Made by a program: the position numbers and the translations under genes
Shown here: positions 43,155 to 55,000 of the stretch, piece after piece
Layout: each line of letters begins with the position of its first letter
Numbering within the stretch: the stretch's first letter is position 1
The notes under the pieces: generated by a model
Told to the model about the DNA's origin: nothing
Database searches by the model: none
What the model saw: the letters and a program-made list of their open reading frames with translations, nothing else
Source of the DNA: Bremia lactucae
Lineage: Eukaryota; Oomycota; Peronosporomycetes; Peronosporales; Peronosporaceae
DNA length: 64,000 bases
Assembly (NCBI RefSeq): GCF_004359215.1
Contig: NC_090617.1
Span: 2,664,725-2,728,724 of the forward strand
Direction: 5' to 3'

Positions 43155-43213
43155 AGCAATAACCACTAAGGATAAGACCGGTTAAGCGGTCTTTATCCAT
43201 AGTGGTTATTGCT
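43155..43213. repeat. Near-perfect 26-bp hairpin
   Basis: AGCAATAACCACTA...GACCG pairs with CGGTC...TAGTGGTTATTGCT across a 6-base loop (GTTAAG), with two small mismatches. It lies just outside element K. Confidence 0.8.
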
Positions 43214-43939
43214 TTACATACCTGGTACCTTCTTCGAGTGGTGAATAGTGTCGAAAGCGATAAATCACATATAACACACAATGTTTTCAATAATATATCA
43301 AACAGTGTATTAATTGTTAATAATCGACACAATTTATTTGAATATTCTTTTGATTAATTTGAATATTTAAATTATTTGAATATTCATAACTCCAATACCA
43401 TTGGCTACCAATTACTTTAAATGGAATAATGGGGTCAATTATTTCATCCATTATCAAAAATGTTTTAAGAAAAAATTACAAAACAGAAACCGAATTTGTT
43501 TTATTTAAAGCTATTGAGAATAATACCTGATTGAATTGATTTAAAAAATAAAGTTCTTAATAATAGAAATAGCAGTTAAAATTTATTTTGAATGATAAAA
43601 TTAAAAATCGTTTTTTGCAGCTTGAAAATCTGCGCGTGGCAACTGTCAACGAGTCCTGGAAACAGCATGGCAATTATTAGCACTTAACAACTGATTCAAT
43701 TTAGAGCGAATGAAATCTTTCGCCATGCTTGGTATCGATAATGTCTAAACTCCCTGCCTCCATCAACGAATGTGCAGAACTCTCCCACTCTTCTTTCAAT
43801 TGAGGTTGAAGCGCCTGTTTGTACCCTTTAAATCCGAGCTCTTTTATGTCGACAATTAATGCATTTTACGTACAACCAATAACTTAGCCACAATATCGAG
43901 CAATCATATTGGCTTACATTTATTTAGCAAATCAGACGG
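43214..43939. other. AT-rich intergenic
   Basis: Very AT-rich (runs of TTAATTTGAATATTTAAATT). No gene recognised. Confidence 0.5.
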
Positions 43940-45790
43940 GCAATAGTTCAGCATTTGTGGCAATAGTCATAACGTATGTGGCAACAGTCGCACCCGTATT
44001 TTTTATGAGGGAGAGTACAGCCGCCTACCAGTGCTCCTATGTCGCCAGTAGTTGTGCCGGCTGCCCGTACCATTAGTACGCGATATCTTCCGCGGACGGA
44101 TCTGACCATCCCCTTTAAGAATCCCCAACCATGGTAATTTCGCCACCGAAATGTCTTACGTGAAGAGTTGTATACTCTTGCCCGCGACCATAGCTTGATT
44201 AGCGAGCGCATTGGTCATACAGTAGTATTGCCGTATGTGATGGGTCCACGAAGTGACCCCTTTTCGGTCATCATGCAATTGGCATTGCACGTACAGTCCT
44301 AGTAAATTGCGCGTCTTCGGCACTCTTCTGTGCTTGGGTTGGTTGATAATGAGCAAGCTGTCTCCGACAACATGAATGATTCGGCTATGTTTACGGTGGA
44401 TATATCGTAACCCGTTCAGGCGTCCGTGATACTCAGCAAAATTGTAGGTCACTGAATTGCGATACGCCACACTTGCCATACAGACAATTTGGTGTAGCGA
44501 CGAGATTTTCCCTTTAAAAATATCACAGAGCCTGTCCAGCTTGGTCCGGGATCCCCTCGTGACCCACCGCCAAAAGGAAAAGCTCTGGGTAGCTGGCAAT
44601 TAGTTTGTATATCCTGGCAAATTGTCTCCTAGTTGCGTCAGCAAGTCATAGCAAAACGTATATGGCGCTTGTACCGCAGGCACCGCCTCAGACTCAATTC
44701 TGTTCAGGGTGAGGTATGCCGATTATAATCGCAGTTTAAGGCTAGCCACTATCCTGAAAGGGGATGTGTCCTGTCTAGGATCCCGATAGAGACATCGTCA
44801 CCGCCAGATGATCTGTAGAAATGTAATCACCCCAAGTTTACGATTTTGAATAATGTTAACACTATCAACACCAGTCTCAATAATCCTGGAACGCATGATA
44901 CAACTCTTCCTGCACGCTCGCCCAGTAATTTATCGGTAACATTTAAAAAGCTGCGCCGCCTCGCGCCCACATCGCCGCTGGAACCGCGATTTTCAAGAGT
45001 CCAAGGAACTTATCCGGTCCAATTATTTTTGGCAAAGGCCCATTACTTTCCAGAATTGTGAAAATACACGCCAAAGTATGCGTACTCCAGAGCAGGTGCA
45101 AATCGTGTGGTGTGGTATCGGCACATTCCGCAGTGGCAAGAATCGCTTGATAATGTCTATAGAGCTGTAGTCTTATGCCCTCAACTGCAAACTGGTGGTC
45201 ATGAAGTCCAATATCTTCCAGGAGAGAAAACCCTGCCTTCCAAACGCTTGCTTGATGCCTTAAAACGGCTGGGATGCGTCCTCCGCAAAAAGTCCGGTCC
45301 ATACCAAATTGCTAATGAGACGGTCATAGCGCTTCACTGTGCCCGTAGACGTAGACGGCCAGCAGTGGCGAGCAATATTAGGAGCTTTGGTACGATGACC
45401 GCAGCTGAGTCTTTTGCTCACTGCCTAGCTGAAAGTGTTTTATTACTCGCCAGTCTGATGCAGATAACAAGTTGGTGCTCTGCCAGAACCCATGCTGCCT
45501 CCACGTCATGTTTGCAGCCCGCTGGGCTGCCAAGACAGCGAGCGGAAGGTGCAGTGCGCTGTAGTTGAATATGGCTTGCCCATGTAGTATCGTCGCTGAG
45601 TCCGTAGGATGTTGTTGTATGGCCACTTTCATTCAAGAGAAGACCTGAGCCGGCACCGTTGTCACAAATTGTGTTCAAAACTTTTTTCAAAGCTACCGGG
45701 TGGCGAAAATAGACCGTGGTTTAATCAGCATATCCAGCCAACCTAAGCGATGGCGCTGTTGCTTTAGTGTCCACTGAAATCCAAGAGTGA
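43940..45790 (-). mobile_element. Decayed LINE with RNase H domain
   Basis: 44156-44599 (minus) encodes a type-I RNase H: VAYRNSVTYNFAEYHGRLNGLRY, VVGDSLLIINQ and TNALANQAM. The Glu of AEYHG and Asp of GDSLL are catalytic positions; the last Asp (normally ADALAN) is TNALAN. Upstream minus frames 44943-45302 and 45378-45690 fit the linker and RT-distal part of a LINE ORF2 but carry frame breaks. The 3' end shows the GTTGCCACA / ATTGCCACA tail at 43940-44020. No 5' part is present. Confidence 0.65.
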
Positions 45791-45801
45791 ACCTCGCTTT
45801 C

Positions 45802-46332
45802 TGTAGGCGGGCACATCTTAATGCGGCCACGCTCTACTTAGACACACACTCTAGCACAGCGAGGAAGCGGTTCGATCGTCTTCTCTTGCGTGCAGTGAGG
45901 TAGCTGTGGTGGGCGCCTTAGCGACCTCAGCCAACGCACTAAGTACTCTTGTAAAGTGTCGTCACGGGAGCTGTAATTCGGCTCCTCGAGCGCACTTACT
46001 AAATAGAAAGTACTTTTCAGACTGATTTATATTTGATCGCATTAAATATATATACCTATTTTTACCAATCAAAAATGTCATATCTATAGATAACACTAAT
46101 ATGTGTTGCGATAGTATCTTTCTAGATATCTCGCGTAACTGCTGACGCTAGGCGTCATCCCTCCTAATGTGAATGCACCTATGTGTATCACATACACAAG
46201 GGCTGGTCACAATGTGAACCACACCCGAGTGGTGGGTCTAATTTCTTTAATTTAGTAATTGGCCATCCACTTAAGTACGTCAAGCGTACTTAACGAGTAC
46301 TGTGTAACACTAGGGGCAACTAGCCCGCAACA
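45802..46332 (-). repeat. LTR2, 3' LTR of element E (531 bp)
   Basis: Begins TGTAGGCGGGC and ends GCCCGCAACA. It shares CTAAGTACT, CGCTAGGCGTCA and AACGAGTACTGTGTAACA with other LTR2 copies. No clear polypurine tract remains at 46333. Confidence 0.8.
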
Positions 46333-46457
46333 ACATTTGCACCTTGAAGAACGAATTTACATTTAAAATTCGTCAAAGAGGAACAGCGAGCAGCTTTACG
46401 TGCCGCTAGTTCTCATAATAACTCTAGCGACCTGTGCTTACATATACGGCGCCAAAG

Positions 46458-47363
46458 ATGCCACCTAAAAGAAAAATGTTAGTGGGTCGTCTGCGGAGAC
46501 GTCCACTTAATCTCACACAAAGAGCACGCGCCGCGTTAATACGCCGGCAGCGTCCAATGTCTTTGTCGAAACGCCGACAGCCACTGCTGCTGTCGCGTCA
46601 ACGGGACTAAAGGATCCATCCCACTTTAACAGTGAGGATGCTGATCCGTCGCTCATTGTCGACTACAGTGAGTCGACACCGTTAATGTTACCTATGTGGA
46701 TAACGGGCTAATGAGGAATGATGTTGGCGCATTATTGCCCATCCAAACTTCTCTCATGCCTCACAACATGGAGACAGGAGTATTTACGAATGCTGTCTCG
46801 TCGTCTGCGCTGAATAGCGCAGCGAAAGGTAATGAGAGCGCTTCCCATAAAGGCGCAGTAGCTTCTTCGTTGGGTATATCACAACGCCTTATGCTCAGAC
46901 CATTATCCGTAATGATTCTTACATAGAGGATTCTGAGCCTTAAGCTCCGCCGACGTCACGTGAACGTGCTCAGTCGGTGTCACAAGCAAGTCGTTTTGAA
47001 CGTGGCTATGTGACGGGTGGAATATCACTGATGCCCCCTCCATATAAATGACCTCGTTTAAACGACCAAGAGCGTCGCTCCTAGAGCGCGCTTCTAGATG
47101 CACCTAGTTATTATGGCGTCTTTAAGTCATGGAGGGCTTAGGGAAAATCGCTTGGGCGTATTTTTCTTATCCCGGTCGTGTTGCATTCAAATGAAACGCC
47201 CGACCAATACAAGGCGAAATTCTTGCATTGCATTCATCCTCATTCTGATGCGATGAAACAGCGGTCGGAGCGAATTAATTTCGCGCGCTTGCGTGTAAAA
47301 GTGATAATGGGCGGTATTGTACCCCCTGCCTCTTCTCACACGCTACTTCTGCTAGTCATTTGA
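46458..47363 (+). pseudogene. Antisense frame of element E (MPPKR protein)
   Basis: Runs from ATG 46458 (MPPKRKMLVGRLRRRP) to the stop after about 47360, on the strand opposite to pol. Readable blocks: ARAALIRRQR; NAVSSSALNSAAKGNESASH; RAQSVSQASRFERGYVTGGI (46965-47024); YGVFKSWRA; GKSLGRIFLIP; HPHSDAMKQRSERINFARLR (47233-47295). It needs frame changes and has stops, so this copy is dead. About 300 residues in total. The N-terminus is Arg-rich. No known domain recognised; it resembles neither gag nor envelope. The stop lies next to the pol stop, so the two frames converge with almost no gap. Confidence 0.6.
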
Positions 47364-47365
47364 GA

Positions 47366-47880
47366 CTAGCAAAGAGGCCTCAGCTGGTGCTCCCTTTCAG
47401 AGACAGCCACCAAGCCGGGCACATCAATACGTAGGGTATCAATCGAATCCCAAGAGTAAAAACTCTTCAAGTAACCTTTCCATTGGACGAGGATTTGATA
47501 CCTTTGCCTCACGGAGCGGTGGGCAAGCAACCTTCCAACAAGGAAGCGTTGATTCCCACCCGCATCCATTAGTGCCGGTGGCGCCCGATAGGAGTGGCGA
47601 TCTCACCCACCTACTCGTGGCTGCCTTACCTTCGTCCGTTCGGTCACAGGTGTTAAGCGCTTCTAAACGATGTATAGCGGATCTCGAGGGTCTGTCTCGC
47701 GACTGACCTCGGATCTTTGTGATGTCCGAGCGAAGGCATGTCAGGGTTATGAACGCCTGAAGACTCACTTGAACATTTTTGAGCGGATAATGCTGAGAGA
47801 TCCGCATAACTCGCGTGATGTCCCTCGCTCTCCAAGTCCTGTTCGTGGTGGGAGGAGTCGGTCGGCTGGTAGTTTTCACC
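47366..47880 (-). pseudogene. Chromodomain and pol tail of element E
   Basis: DAGGNQRFLVGRLLAHRSV, QRYQILVQWKGYLKSFYSWDSI and TLRIDVPGLVAV form the chromodomain (47366-47569). Upstream linker at 47575-47879 contains HSYRAPPALMDAG-like residues in a shifted frame. Confidence 0.8.
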
Positions 47881-48017
47881 TTCCCGTCTCCCTCACGCGA
47901 ACGACGCTCGACTCACAGTCAGCGTCACCATCGGTCTCCTTAGATGGTTGGGGGTATGTGACCTCATTTGGGTCTTCATACCGTTTCAGACGGCCCACAT
48001 TAATACGGGGTGCGTTT

Positions 48018-49075
48018 TCATATACGGGGGAAGGGTGAGCCTATAATTAGGTCTCCAACCTCTTCTACCACCGTAAAAGGACCAATGAAAAGCGGCAACA
48101 ACTTCGTAGTACCTTTAGGTAGTACAGAAATTGCATTTTTGATAGTAGGGTAGCAGTACTTAAAAATAGTACTTTTCACCCACTCTAAAGCGTTCATTAT
48201 TTTTGCGACCATTTCGGTCCGCATATTCTTTTTGCTTGTCCTGTGCGCTTGCCATTGCGTCACGGACTTTTCGTGTGATGGCTAATCGCTCATTCACAAG
48301 GCGTTGAGCCTCGCTCACGCTTTCAGCATCAAACTCGCCTATGATACCGCCGAGAGGTCGGTCACAAGACGTAGTTTTATTGAGCACTGCTAAACTGGCA
48401 GGGCAAGTTTCTGTCGTTGAGATGATACCCTCGCGGATCATCGTCATATTGACGAAACTATGTCCCTCTTTCGCACCGAGCATAGTGAGGGGCCCTCCCC
48501 CACTGGCGTCCGAGGATGGCGCAGTCCGTTTATATAAAACGGTGTCTCACCCGTACTGGCGTGGACACTGATTCTTATAGCGAACTTCAAAAAGGGCAAT
48601 TGTTTGCTCCATTCTTTATATAGTGCGTAAGACATCCGTTACGACCCGGTTGGCTCGTTCTGTTTGGCCATCGGTCTAGGGATGTTCTGCGGTCGACATG
48701 TGAAGCTTGCTTACCTTGCAGCCTGAACACATGTCGCCAAAAATAAGACGTAAAACGTAAATCCCGGCCCGTTACTATGAATTCGGGCATCCCGTGTAGT
48801 CGGTAAACCTGTATCAGGGACAAGAGAAGCTGCCTCCTTGCCTGTGATCGATGATTTGCATGGTGCTTAATGCACCATTTTGCTCAGTCTGTCTACAAAG
48901 ACGACGAGCCTCTTACGACCCTTAGGATCAGGCGGCATGCCAAACATGAAAACCAGACTTACTGACTTCCAACAGTTGGTTGGAATCGGTAGCGGCTTCA
49001 GTGGCGCACTGGTGGACGGTGCAGGCTTAATGCGCTGACACTGTTCGCAAGAGAGAATATAGTTGGCCACCCTCT
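48018..49075 (-). pseudogene. Integrase of element E
   Basis: ILSCEQCQRIKPAPSTSAPL and FMFGMPPDPKGRK (48867-49070), then PEFIVTGRDLRFTSYFWRHV (second catalytic Asp mutated context), WSKQLPFLKFAIRISVHAS, ARKVRDAMASAQDKQKEYAD and LLPLFIGPFTVVEEVGDL down to 48018. Frame changes at about 48590 and 48840. Confidence 0.8.
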
Positions 49076-49349
49076 ATATATATAGAGGGTGTGGCCACTA
49101 TAATCCCTCTGACACTCGTAAGAATGTCATTGTAGATTCTCAAGGAATTACAGGCGACAGCTGATGCCATTACAGGCCATCGTTTCAGCTAAAGCGATTT
49201 AGCTTAGCTTTCAGGTGCGACAGAAGGGAAACCTTTCCTCCACCAAAGTGATACAAAAGCAGGCGACAATGGTCGCCCTGACTGTAGCTCTCATTTTTTC
49301 AGAGCTAATGAGCTCGACACGTGTCATGCCTTCATGGCTGCCAACGTTA

Positions 49350-49655
49350 AAGGCTGAAATTGTGCTTCAGCACTAGAGACACTTTCCTGGTGTCTTACCT
49401 CGAAAGCTAGTCTGCGCGATAAAGCGTCAGCCAAGACATTCGACTTACCCGGCTTCTATTCAACTTTTAAGTTAAATTCAGAGAAGAATGTAAGCCATGT
49501 TGTCATTCTAGGCGAGAGGTGCGGTGAGCTTATAGCGGTCCGCAGTTCAAATGGTTCGGTGCCCAATAGGTGCACACGAAACTTGACAAGAGCATACTTA
49601 TGGAAAGTAGCTCTTTGTCATGCACTGGGTAATTCAGTTTCGGGGGGGGGGGTTG
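49350..49655 (-). pseudogene. RNase H segment of element E
   Basis: NYPVHDKELLSI at about 49600-49640 and the degraded YTDH region near 49530-49560, continuing to LADALSRR-like residues near 49420-49440. It is cut on the high-coordinate side by an inverted piece starting beside an 11-G run (49642-49652). Confidence 0.7.
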
Positions 49656-50060
49656 CATCGTAGGTACACATGGTGTACGAGCAGACCCAGACAAGGTAAA
49701 ATTAGCAAAGGAATGGCCAATCATACGAACTGTGAAGGATTTGCGCCAATTCGTAGGGCTCGCTAATTACCTGCATCAGTATAGCAAGAATTATGCTGAG
49801 CAAACCAAACCGTTATCTGACCTCCTTAAAATTGACGCAGAATGGGTTTGATAAAAAGAACAAGATGATGTGTTCACATCAGTGAAGCAATCTCTTGTGG
49901 AGGCACCGGTCTTGGCATCTCCAGACGTGGATAAGCCCTTTAGCGTCGTCTGCGATGCAAGTAATTTCAATCGGCAGCGCGATTATGCAGAAGGATGACG
50001 AAGGCGTTGACCGCGTCATCTCTTATCAGTCCCGGCTTTTAAAAGAGCACAAGTATCTCA
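49656..50060 (+). pseudogene. Inverted RT/RNase H connection segment of element E
   Basis: Plus strand reads VRADPDKVKLAKEWPI, VKDLRQFVGLANYLHQYSKN, SVKQSLVEAPVLASPDVDKP, FSVVCDAS and SYQSRLLKEHK. This is the RT thumb and start of RNase H. Flanks on both sides are minus-strand pol, so the segment is inverted in place. Element D has the same region in normal orientation. Confidence 0.85.
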
Positions 50061-51000
50061 GGGGACTCCTATGACGCACTTTTGCAAGTTGATGTACAAT
50101 TAAGCGTCCTTCAAAGACTGCAACACAGCGTCTAAATGACGCTTGTGCGACTCTATTGCGCTCAGCCCGTCTTGGGCCTACTTTGCACGAATACATCGTC
50201 AAAGTAATGGGGCGCGTAGGCACGGTGCTGACGCATCACGTAATCCACCACTCGGTTGATTGTCGCCGGTGCTTTTTCCAAACCTCGCGGCATCACAAAT
50301 CACCCCCAAAGCATACCGCTTGTGGTGCTTACTGCCGTTGTGGCTACATCGGACTCTCTCATGATTACCTGATAGTAGCCATCCTTCAAATTCAACGCCT
50401 GAAAAGAGAATTGGCTTTCCCATGGAGTTCAACAAGACATGTTTCCGCGGGATTGGCGTTTGCGCCGGTATGGTCGCCGTGTTCAGCTTATTGTAAGCAT
50501 GAACCACGCGCCATCCACCTGTGGCTTTACGCACACAAAAGTCAGGCTGCAATGAGGCGATTTGCTCTCACGCACATGTCCCCCCCCTTGGCTCGCTTGT
50601 CGAAGAACTCATCGATATAATCGACTTGTTCTTTCGGTAGCGGCCATTGCCTGATCACACAATACTTGGTGCCAGATTCGAGGTCTATCTCGTGTCCGAT
50701 GCCCCTATCTGCTGGTAGGCGGCTCGGCACTTCTTCTGGAACACATCGCGATAGTTCCACAGAACCTCAAAGAACGGACTGTCTCTCAAGGCATCCCAGC
50801 CTTGAGCAGCGTACCGTTTTTTTTGTCCGTTTCTTGGACGCTCTCGTCCATTGTGGACGACGAGGGACAGTCCACCAAGTTCCCTTCCGGAACTGGTGTG
50901 ATTATTTCGTGGATTTTTCTTCCTTTAATTCGGCAAGGAGCAGATCTCACTACATCTTCGGGAGATTCACTATCTCCTCGGCAGATTTAAAGACTTGCCG
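50061..51000 (-). pseudogene. Reverse transcriptase of element E
   Basis: PLPKEQVDYIDEFFDKRA (50600-50650), VRKATGGWRVVHAYNKLNTATIPAQTPIPR (50430-50540), and HYFDDVFV near 50180-50205, the catalytic YxDD. Upstream region 50650-51000 carries the RT N-terminus and linker, degraded. Confidence 0.8.
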
Positions 51001-51840
51001 GAGCACCTCAACTGAGGATGCCTCCGCAATTTCGTCTTTGACGGCCTCGAACACCTCGTTCGAAGGCCCGTTTTCTTTGTTAGGAACTGATCCAAAGGTC
51101 ACTCTTTTAGACGTGCCTTTGATTGTCCTAATCTGTCAAATACCCGTTCTTCGAGCCACCACGACCTTTGTCTGGGAAGCGAATGCTGTTGCTCTCCTGG
51201 CTAACGCACCCCTTTCAACCGCACCAGGCCAGGCTCTAGACACTGTGTTGGTTCATGCTACGCTTGACTTCCTGTCAGCTCGCTGTCGATTGCCATAGGA
51301 TTTTGGCTCTGTGCAGGACTACGAAACACATGACTACTTGTAATTGTCCTTTTCCCTACCTCAGCCTCCACGAGCTGGGTGGGAATTGGTGACGTTTGAC
51401 ATCGCGTCAACGCACCCTCAACTGTGTTCGACACGACATCAGTTGCATACGCCTCTCGCAGGAGCACATCCTATCCGGTGTCCTGCGTAAAGTTCGCAAC
51501 TGTGCGTGTACGCCAGTCTATCCATGGTTGGTGTTTTGCCAACCAAGGCATGCCTAGGACGAGGTCATACGGACTCTCCCTCCCTAGCATTGTGAACTTC
51601 TCTTTACAAGAGAAGTTACCAAAGCTGAAGGCGAGTTCTACCTGAAATCTTTAAGACTTATCAAGCACACCGCTAAACGAACGGTCGCCTCTTCTTGCTT
51701 GCCATCCTGGCAAAGCGACTCAAACATTGCCGGTCTCTTTCTTGGAGCCGCGAGTTTTACAAAATTCTGTGCTGCACCCTAATCCATTAGGAGAGTTACC
51801 ACCTGGTCATAGCCTCGTACTTGAGCGCTATAGACCAGCA
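51001..51840 (-). pseudogene. Protease and linker of element E
   Basis: Degraded aspartic protease: LLMD-x-GAAQNFVKLAAPRK near 51730-51800, LASGVLDKS, ESPYDLVLGMPWLAKHQPWI near 51530-51580. The position between gag and RT fits gypsy order. Confidence 0.6.
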
Positions 51841-52349
51841 GGGTTGAGGTCCGAAATTATTGCGAGACCTCAGGGACTATGCTACCCATTTGTTCCACAA
51901 CTCTGAACTTAGGGGTAATTTCAGAGTTCGCGTCAGTAAGGCATCCCACCCCAACTGCACTCCTGCATTTCCAGACCCCTCAGTGGCCGATGCAGAACTC
52001 ATGCGTCTTGCACGCTGGTTCTTGCTATCGCCCTTTCGGAAGGGAGTCCTCTTGCTGGGCATCTTTGCCCCAGCAGGGACTCGGGCATAGCAGCGAGCCG
52101 CCATATGACCGCGCTTGCCGCAATTATAGGAGACAACGTCTGCATTGCCCCACTCATAGGAGTGGCATCTGACCTCTCGGCCGACGGCTTATACGAAGTT
52201 GTGGCCGAGGCACTGTTGTTGGGTTGCTCCTCAACTAAGGCAATTTGGATTGCCTCTTCCATCGTTGACGACACCTTTCTGAAAAGGGCCTGTCGCAATG
52301 GGCCATGCCGTAGTCCGTTCATAATCGTGAGCACCTTAATATTCTCCAA
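51841..52349 (-). pseudogene. gag C-terminal half of element E
   Basis: KVLTIMNGLRHGPLRQALFRK and VEEQPNNSASATTSYKP are open at 51999-52349. A zinc knuckle follows in another frame (C-x2-C-x4-H-x4-C near 52080-52125, GHMAARCYARVPAGAK). It is cut at 52350, where element D begins. Confidence 0.75.
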
Positions 52350-53560
52350 CAGTAAGGTTACCGTAGAGAGTAGTACTAGGTCATTGATTCTAAATGAAAG
52401 AACATTTGCTCTTCCATGTTTGTCTGCGTTCCGTTTCTAACGGTCCACTTCGTTAGCAATGGAATCCTGTACGAAACAGATTACAGATTCTCGAGCCAGC
52501 AGAAATTCCTCTGATGACATTTGTTATATCTTTTTCAGTGCGTTTTGTGCGCTCTGCCATGAGATCTTTATCATCTTCGATGTCGATTGCTTCGACATCG
52601 ACGTCATTCGCGTCGTTGGTAACTTCGACGCGTGATGAGCACGAGTCAGAAATGGCTTTGCTTGCTATGCGAGTCCACTACCCCCCAAACTAGAGAGTTC
52701 CTCTAATTGGGTGGCCATTCACGATGAACGGTGTATGCGTTGTAGACACATGCACCGAATTATTGATAACGAATTCGACCATCGGTAAAACCTCGCTCCA
52801 ATTCGGATACGATTGGACGTAACCTCGAAGTATCTTTTTGAGGACGCAATTTACGCGTTCTGTTTGACCATCCGTGTCTGGGTGATCGGATGTTGACATA
52901 GTCAGCCGTGTTCCGAGAGTTCGGAATACGGATTGCCAGAACTCCGCCGTGAATCTTGGATCTCTATTCGAGATTTATTCACGGGGTAATCCATGGAGTT
53001 TGAATACCGTGTCGATAAAGACACGGGCACGACCCGGAGCCGTGATCGACTCTGGTAGTCAGCAAGATGTACATCTTGCTGAATCTGTGTCGAAAACAAG
53101 GATTCCATTGTTTTTGTGGTTGTCTTCGGGCAATTCGAAGACGAAGTCCATAGATACGGACTTCCAACACTCTGCCGGAAGTGGTAGAGGTTGAAGAGGT
53201 GCACGGGATGAAGGGCTAGGCTTAACCCGTTGACATACCTCGCAAACACGAATGTACTTGCGCACGAACTGATTCTAGCGGGCCCAGTAAATGTCGCGAC
53301 TTGCTGTGGGGTAAGTCTTCTCACGTCCACGATGCCCACTTGTTGGTGCATCGTGACACTCATACATGATGCGCAAGCGCAAATTATTGTGAGTTGGGAT
53401 GGCGACACGTGGAGTGTCGTCGGCAACGGCTGTGTAATATTAAAGTTGCGTGTTGTGTTTCGATCGGATGATGAACAATATAAAGCCAGGAGATCTTTAA
53501 AAGATTTATCGGATGGATTCATCAGATGATCCATTAAACGCAGAAGGTCCTTACCTTCTG
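52350..53560 (-). pseudogene. Integrase of element D
   Basis: KYIRVCEVCQRVKPSPSSRA (HHCC end), SVSMDFVFELPEDNHKN (core), IEIQDSRR in place of the second Asp block, and STSDHPDTDGQTERVN (52840-52899, catalytic Glu), NNSVHVSTTHTPFIVNGHP. The tail near 52360-52450 runs into gag at 52350. Several frame changes. Confidence 0.8.
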
Positions 53561-53604
53561 CGTAGACTTTCTTATGTCATCAAACAAGGTTGATGACGGA
53601 ACAC

Positions 53605-53940
53605 TTAAATGAGTGTTGCAACAGTGGGATTTTTTCCACTGTTGGTATGCGCAGCTGGCTCGAAATCGGGTTGGCGTGATAACGCATCAGCGGCGACATT
53701 AAGTTGTCCTGGTTTATATTTCACGGAGAAATTATACGTCGCGAAGAAGGATAGCCATCTCGCCATTCTTTGCGAGAGGTGTGGGCTGCTTGCGTCCGTG
53801 CGTAATGATGCATGGTCCGTATATACGATGAACGGTCTATCACCGAGGAGATAGACTCTAAACTTAGCCAGAGCGTATTTCATGGCAAGAAGTTCCTTGT
53901 CATGCGCTTGGTAATTGCGTTCAGCTGGTTGCAGCTGACG
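53605..53940 (-). pseudogene. RNase H of element D
   Basis: MKYALAKFRVYLLGDRPFIVYTDHASLRT, RMARWLSFFATYNFSVKYKPG and NVAADALSRQPDF, a typical gypsy RNase H with Asp in YTDH and ADALSR. Open for 92 codons. Confidence 0.9.
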
Positions 53941-55000
53941 CTATTGGTAACAGACACAGAGCTCCGCGCCGTCTGTATCGTATTGCATTAACGCACAGCC
54001 AATAGCTAAATCGCTGGCGTGAAAAACCACATGGAATGGTCTGTCTTGATCTGCAATCACCAAGATGGGCGATTGCATCAAGCTCTGCCTGATACCTCTA
54101 AAGGAACGCTGACAAGCAGTATTCCATAGCCATTTCTCGTCTTTTTTAAGAGACGAGAGAGATGAACTGTCATCTCGGCATAATTGCGTGAGTACTTGTG
54201 CAAGTACGCCGCTAGCCCAAGGAACTTTCGAAGTCCCTTGACATCGACTGGAACTGGCCAGTCGGTAATTGCCTTGATCTTTTCGGGATAAGGGTTCCCG
54301 CCGTGTCTTTCGACGACGCACATAAGAAGTGGTATTTCGCTTGCAGCGAATATACACTTCTTGAGATTTGCGTACAATTTATGCTTTCGCATAAGCGTAA
54401 GAACTTGACGAACGTGAGTTTTATGAACTTCCACGTCCGTCTTTCCGTCCATAACCCGGCTATGGACGAATACATCGTCAAAATAGCTCGGTGCGAATTT
54501 TCGCACCGGTCTCCATCGATTCGTTACGCATCTGTTGAATGTTGCAGGGGCATTACTAAGCCCCTGTTGCATTACTAGCCATTCCCAGAGCATCCCACTG
54601 GGAGTGCTCACTGCTGTGTACGGGATGTCCCGTTCACGCATAAGGATTTGATAAAATCCTTATCCATCAGATCCATAGACGAAAAGATGGTACTCTCAGA
54701 CATACCATATATGATTACGTCTTTTCTAGGTATCGGCGTTTGAGCCGGTACCGTTGCAGCATTCAGATTATTAAATGCGTGCACTATCCGCCGCCCTCCT
54801 GGGGCCTTTCGCACGCAGAAGGCCGGAGAGATAGGTGGGGAGGTTGACTAACTCACATGGCCTGCTTTTAATCGATCGATAAACAATTTATCGATCGCAA
54901 GTACTTGCTTACGAGGCAGTGGCCACTGCTTCATGACACAGTACTTCGAGCCCTGTTTGAGCTCGATCTCTTGTCGAGTGCCTTTATCCTTAGGCAACTC
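53941..55000 (-). pseudogene. Reverse transcriptase of element D
   Basis: VRKAPGGRRIVHAFNNLNAATVPAQTPIPRKDVI (54690-54814, fragment), YTAVSTPSGMLWEWLVMQQGLSNAP, RKFAPSYFDDVFVHSR (catalytic YFDD, about 54470-54500), KCIFAASEIPLL and GLRKFLGLAAYLHKYSRNYAE. The segment equivalent to the inverted piece in element E is in normal orientation here. Two frame changes at least. Confidence 0.85.

Larger units (their letters stand above)
45802..52349 (-). mobile_element. Element E: LTR2-family gypsy, most complete LTR2 copy
   Basis: Minus-strand order: gag C-terminal half (52349 down), protease, RT, RNase H, integrase, chromodomain, antisense frame (plus), 3' LTR 45802-46332. The 5' LTR and gag N-terminus are missing, replaced at about 52350 by element D. 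A 0.4-kb pol segment is inverted at 49.66-50.06 kb. Stops and frame changes throughout. Confidence 0.85.
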
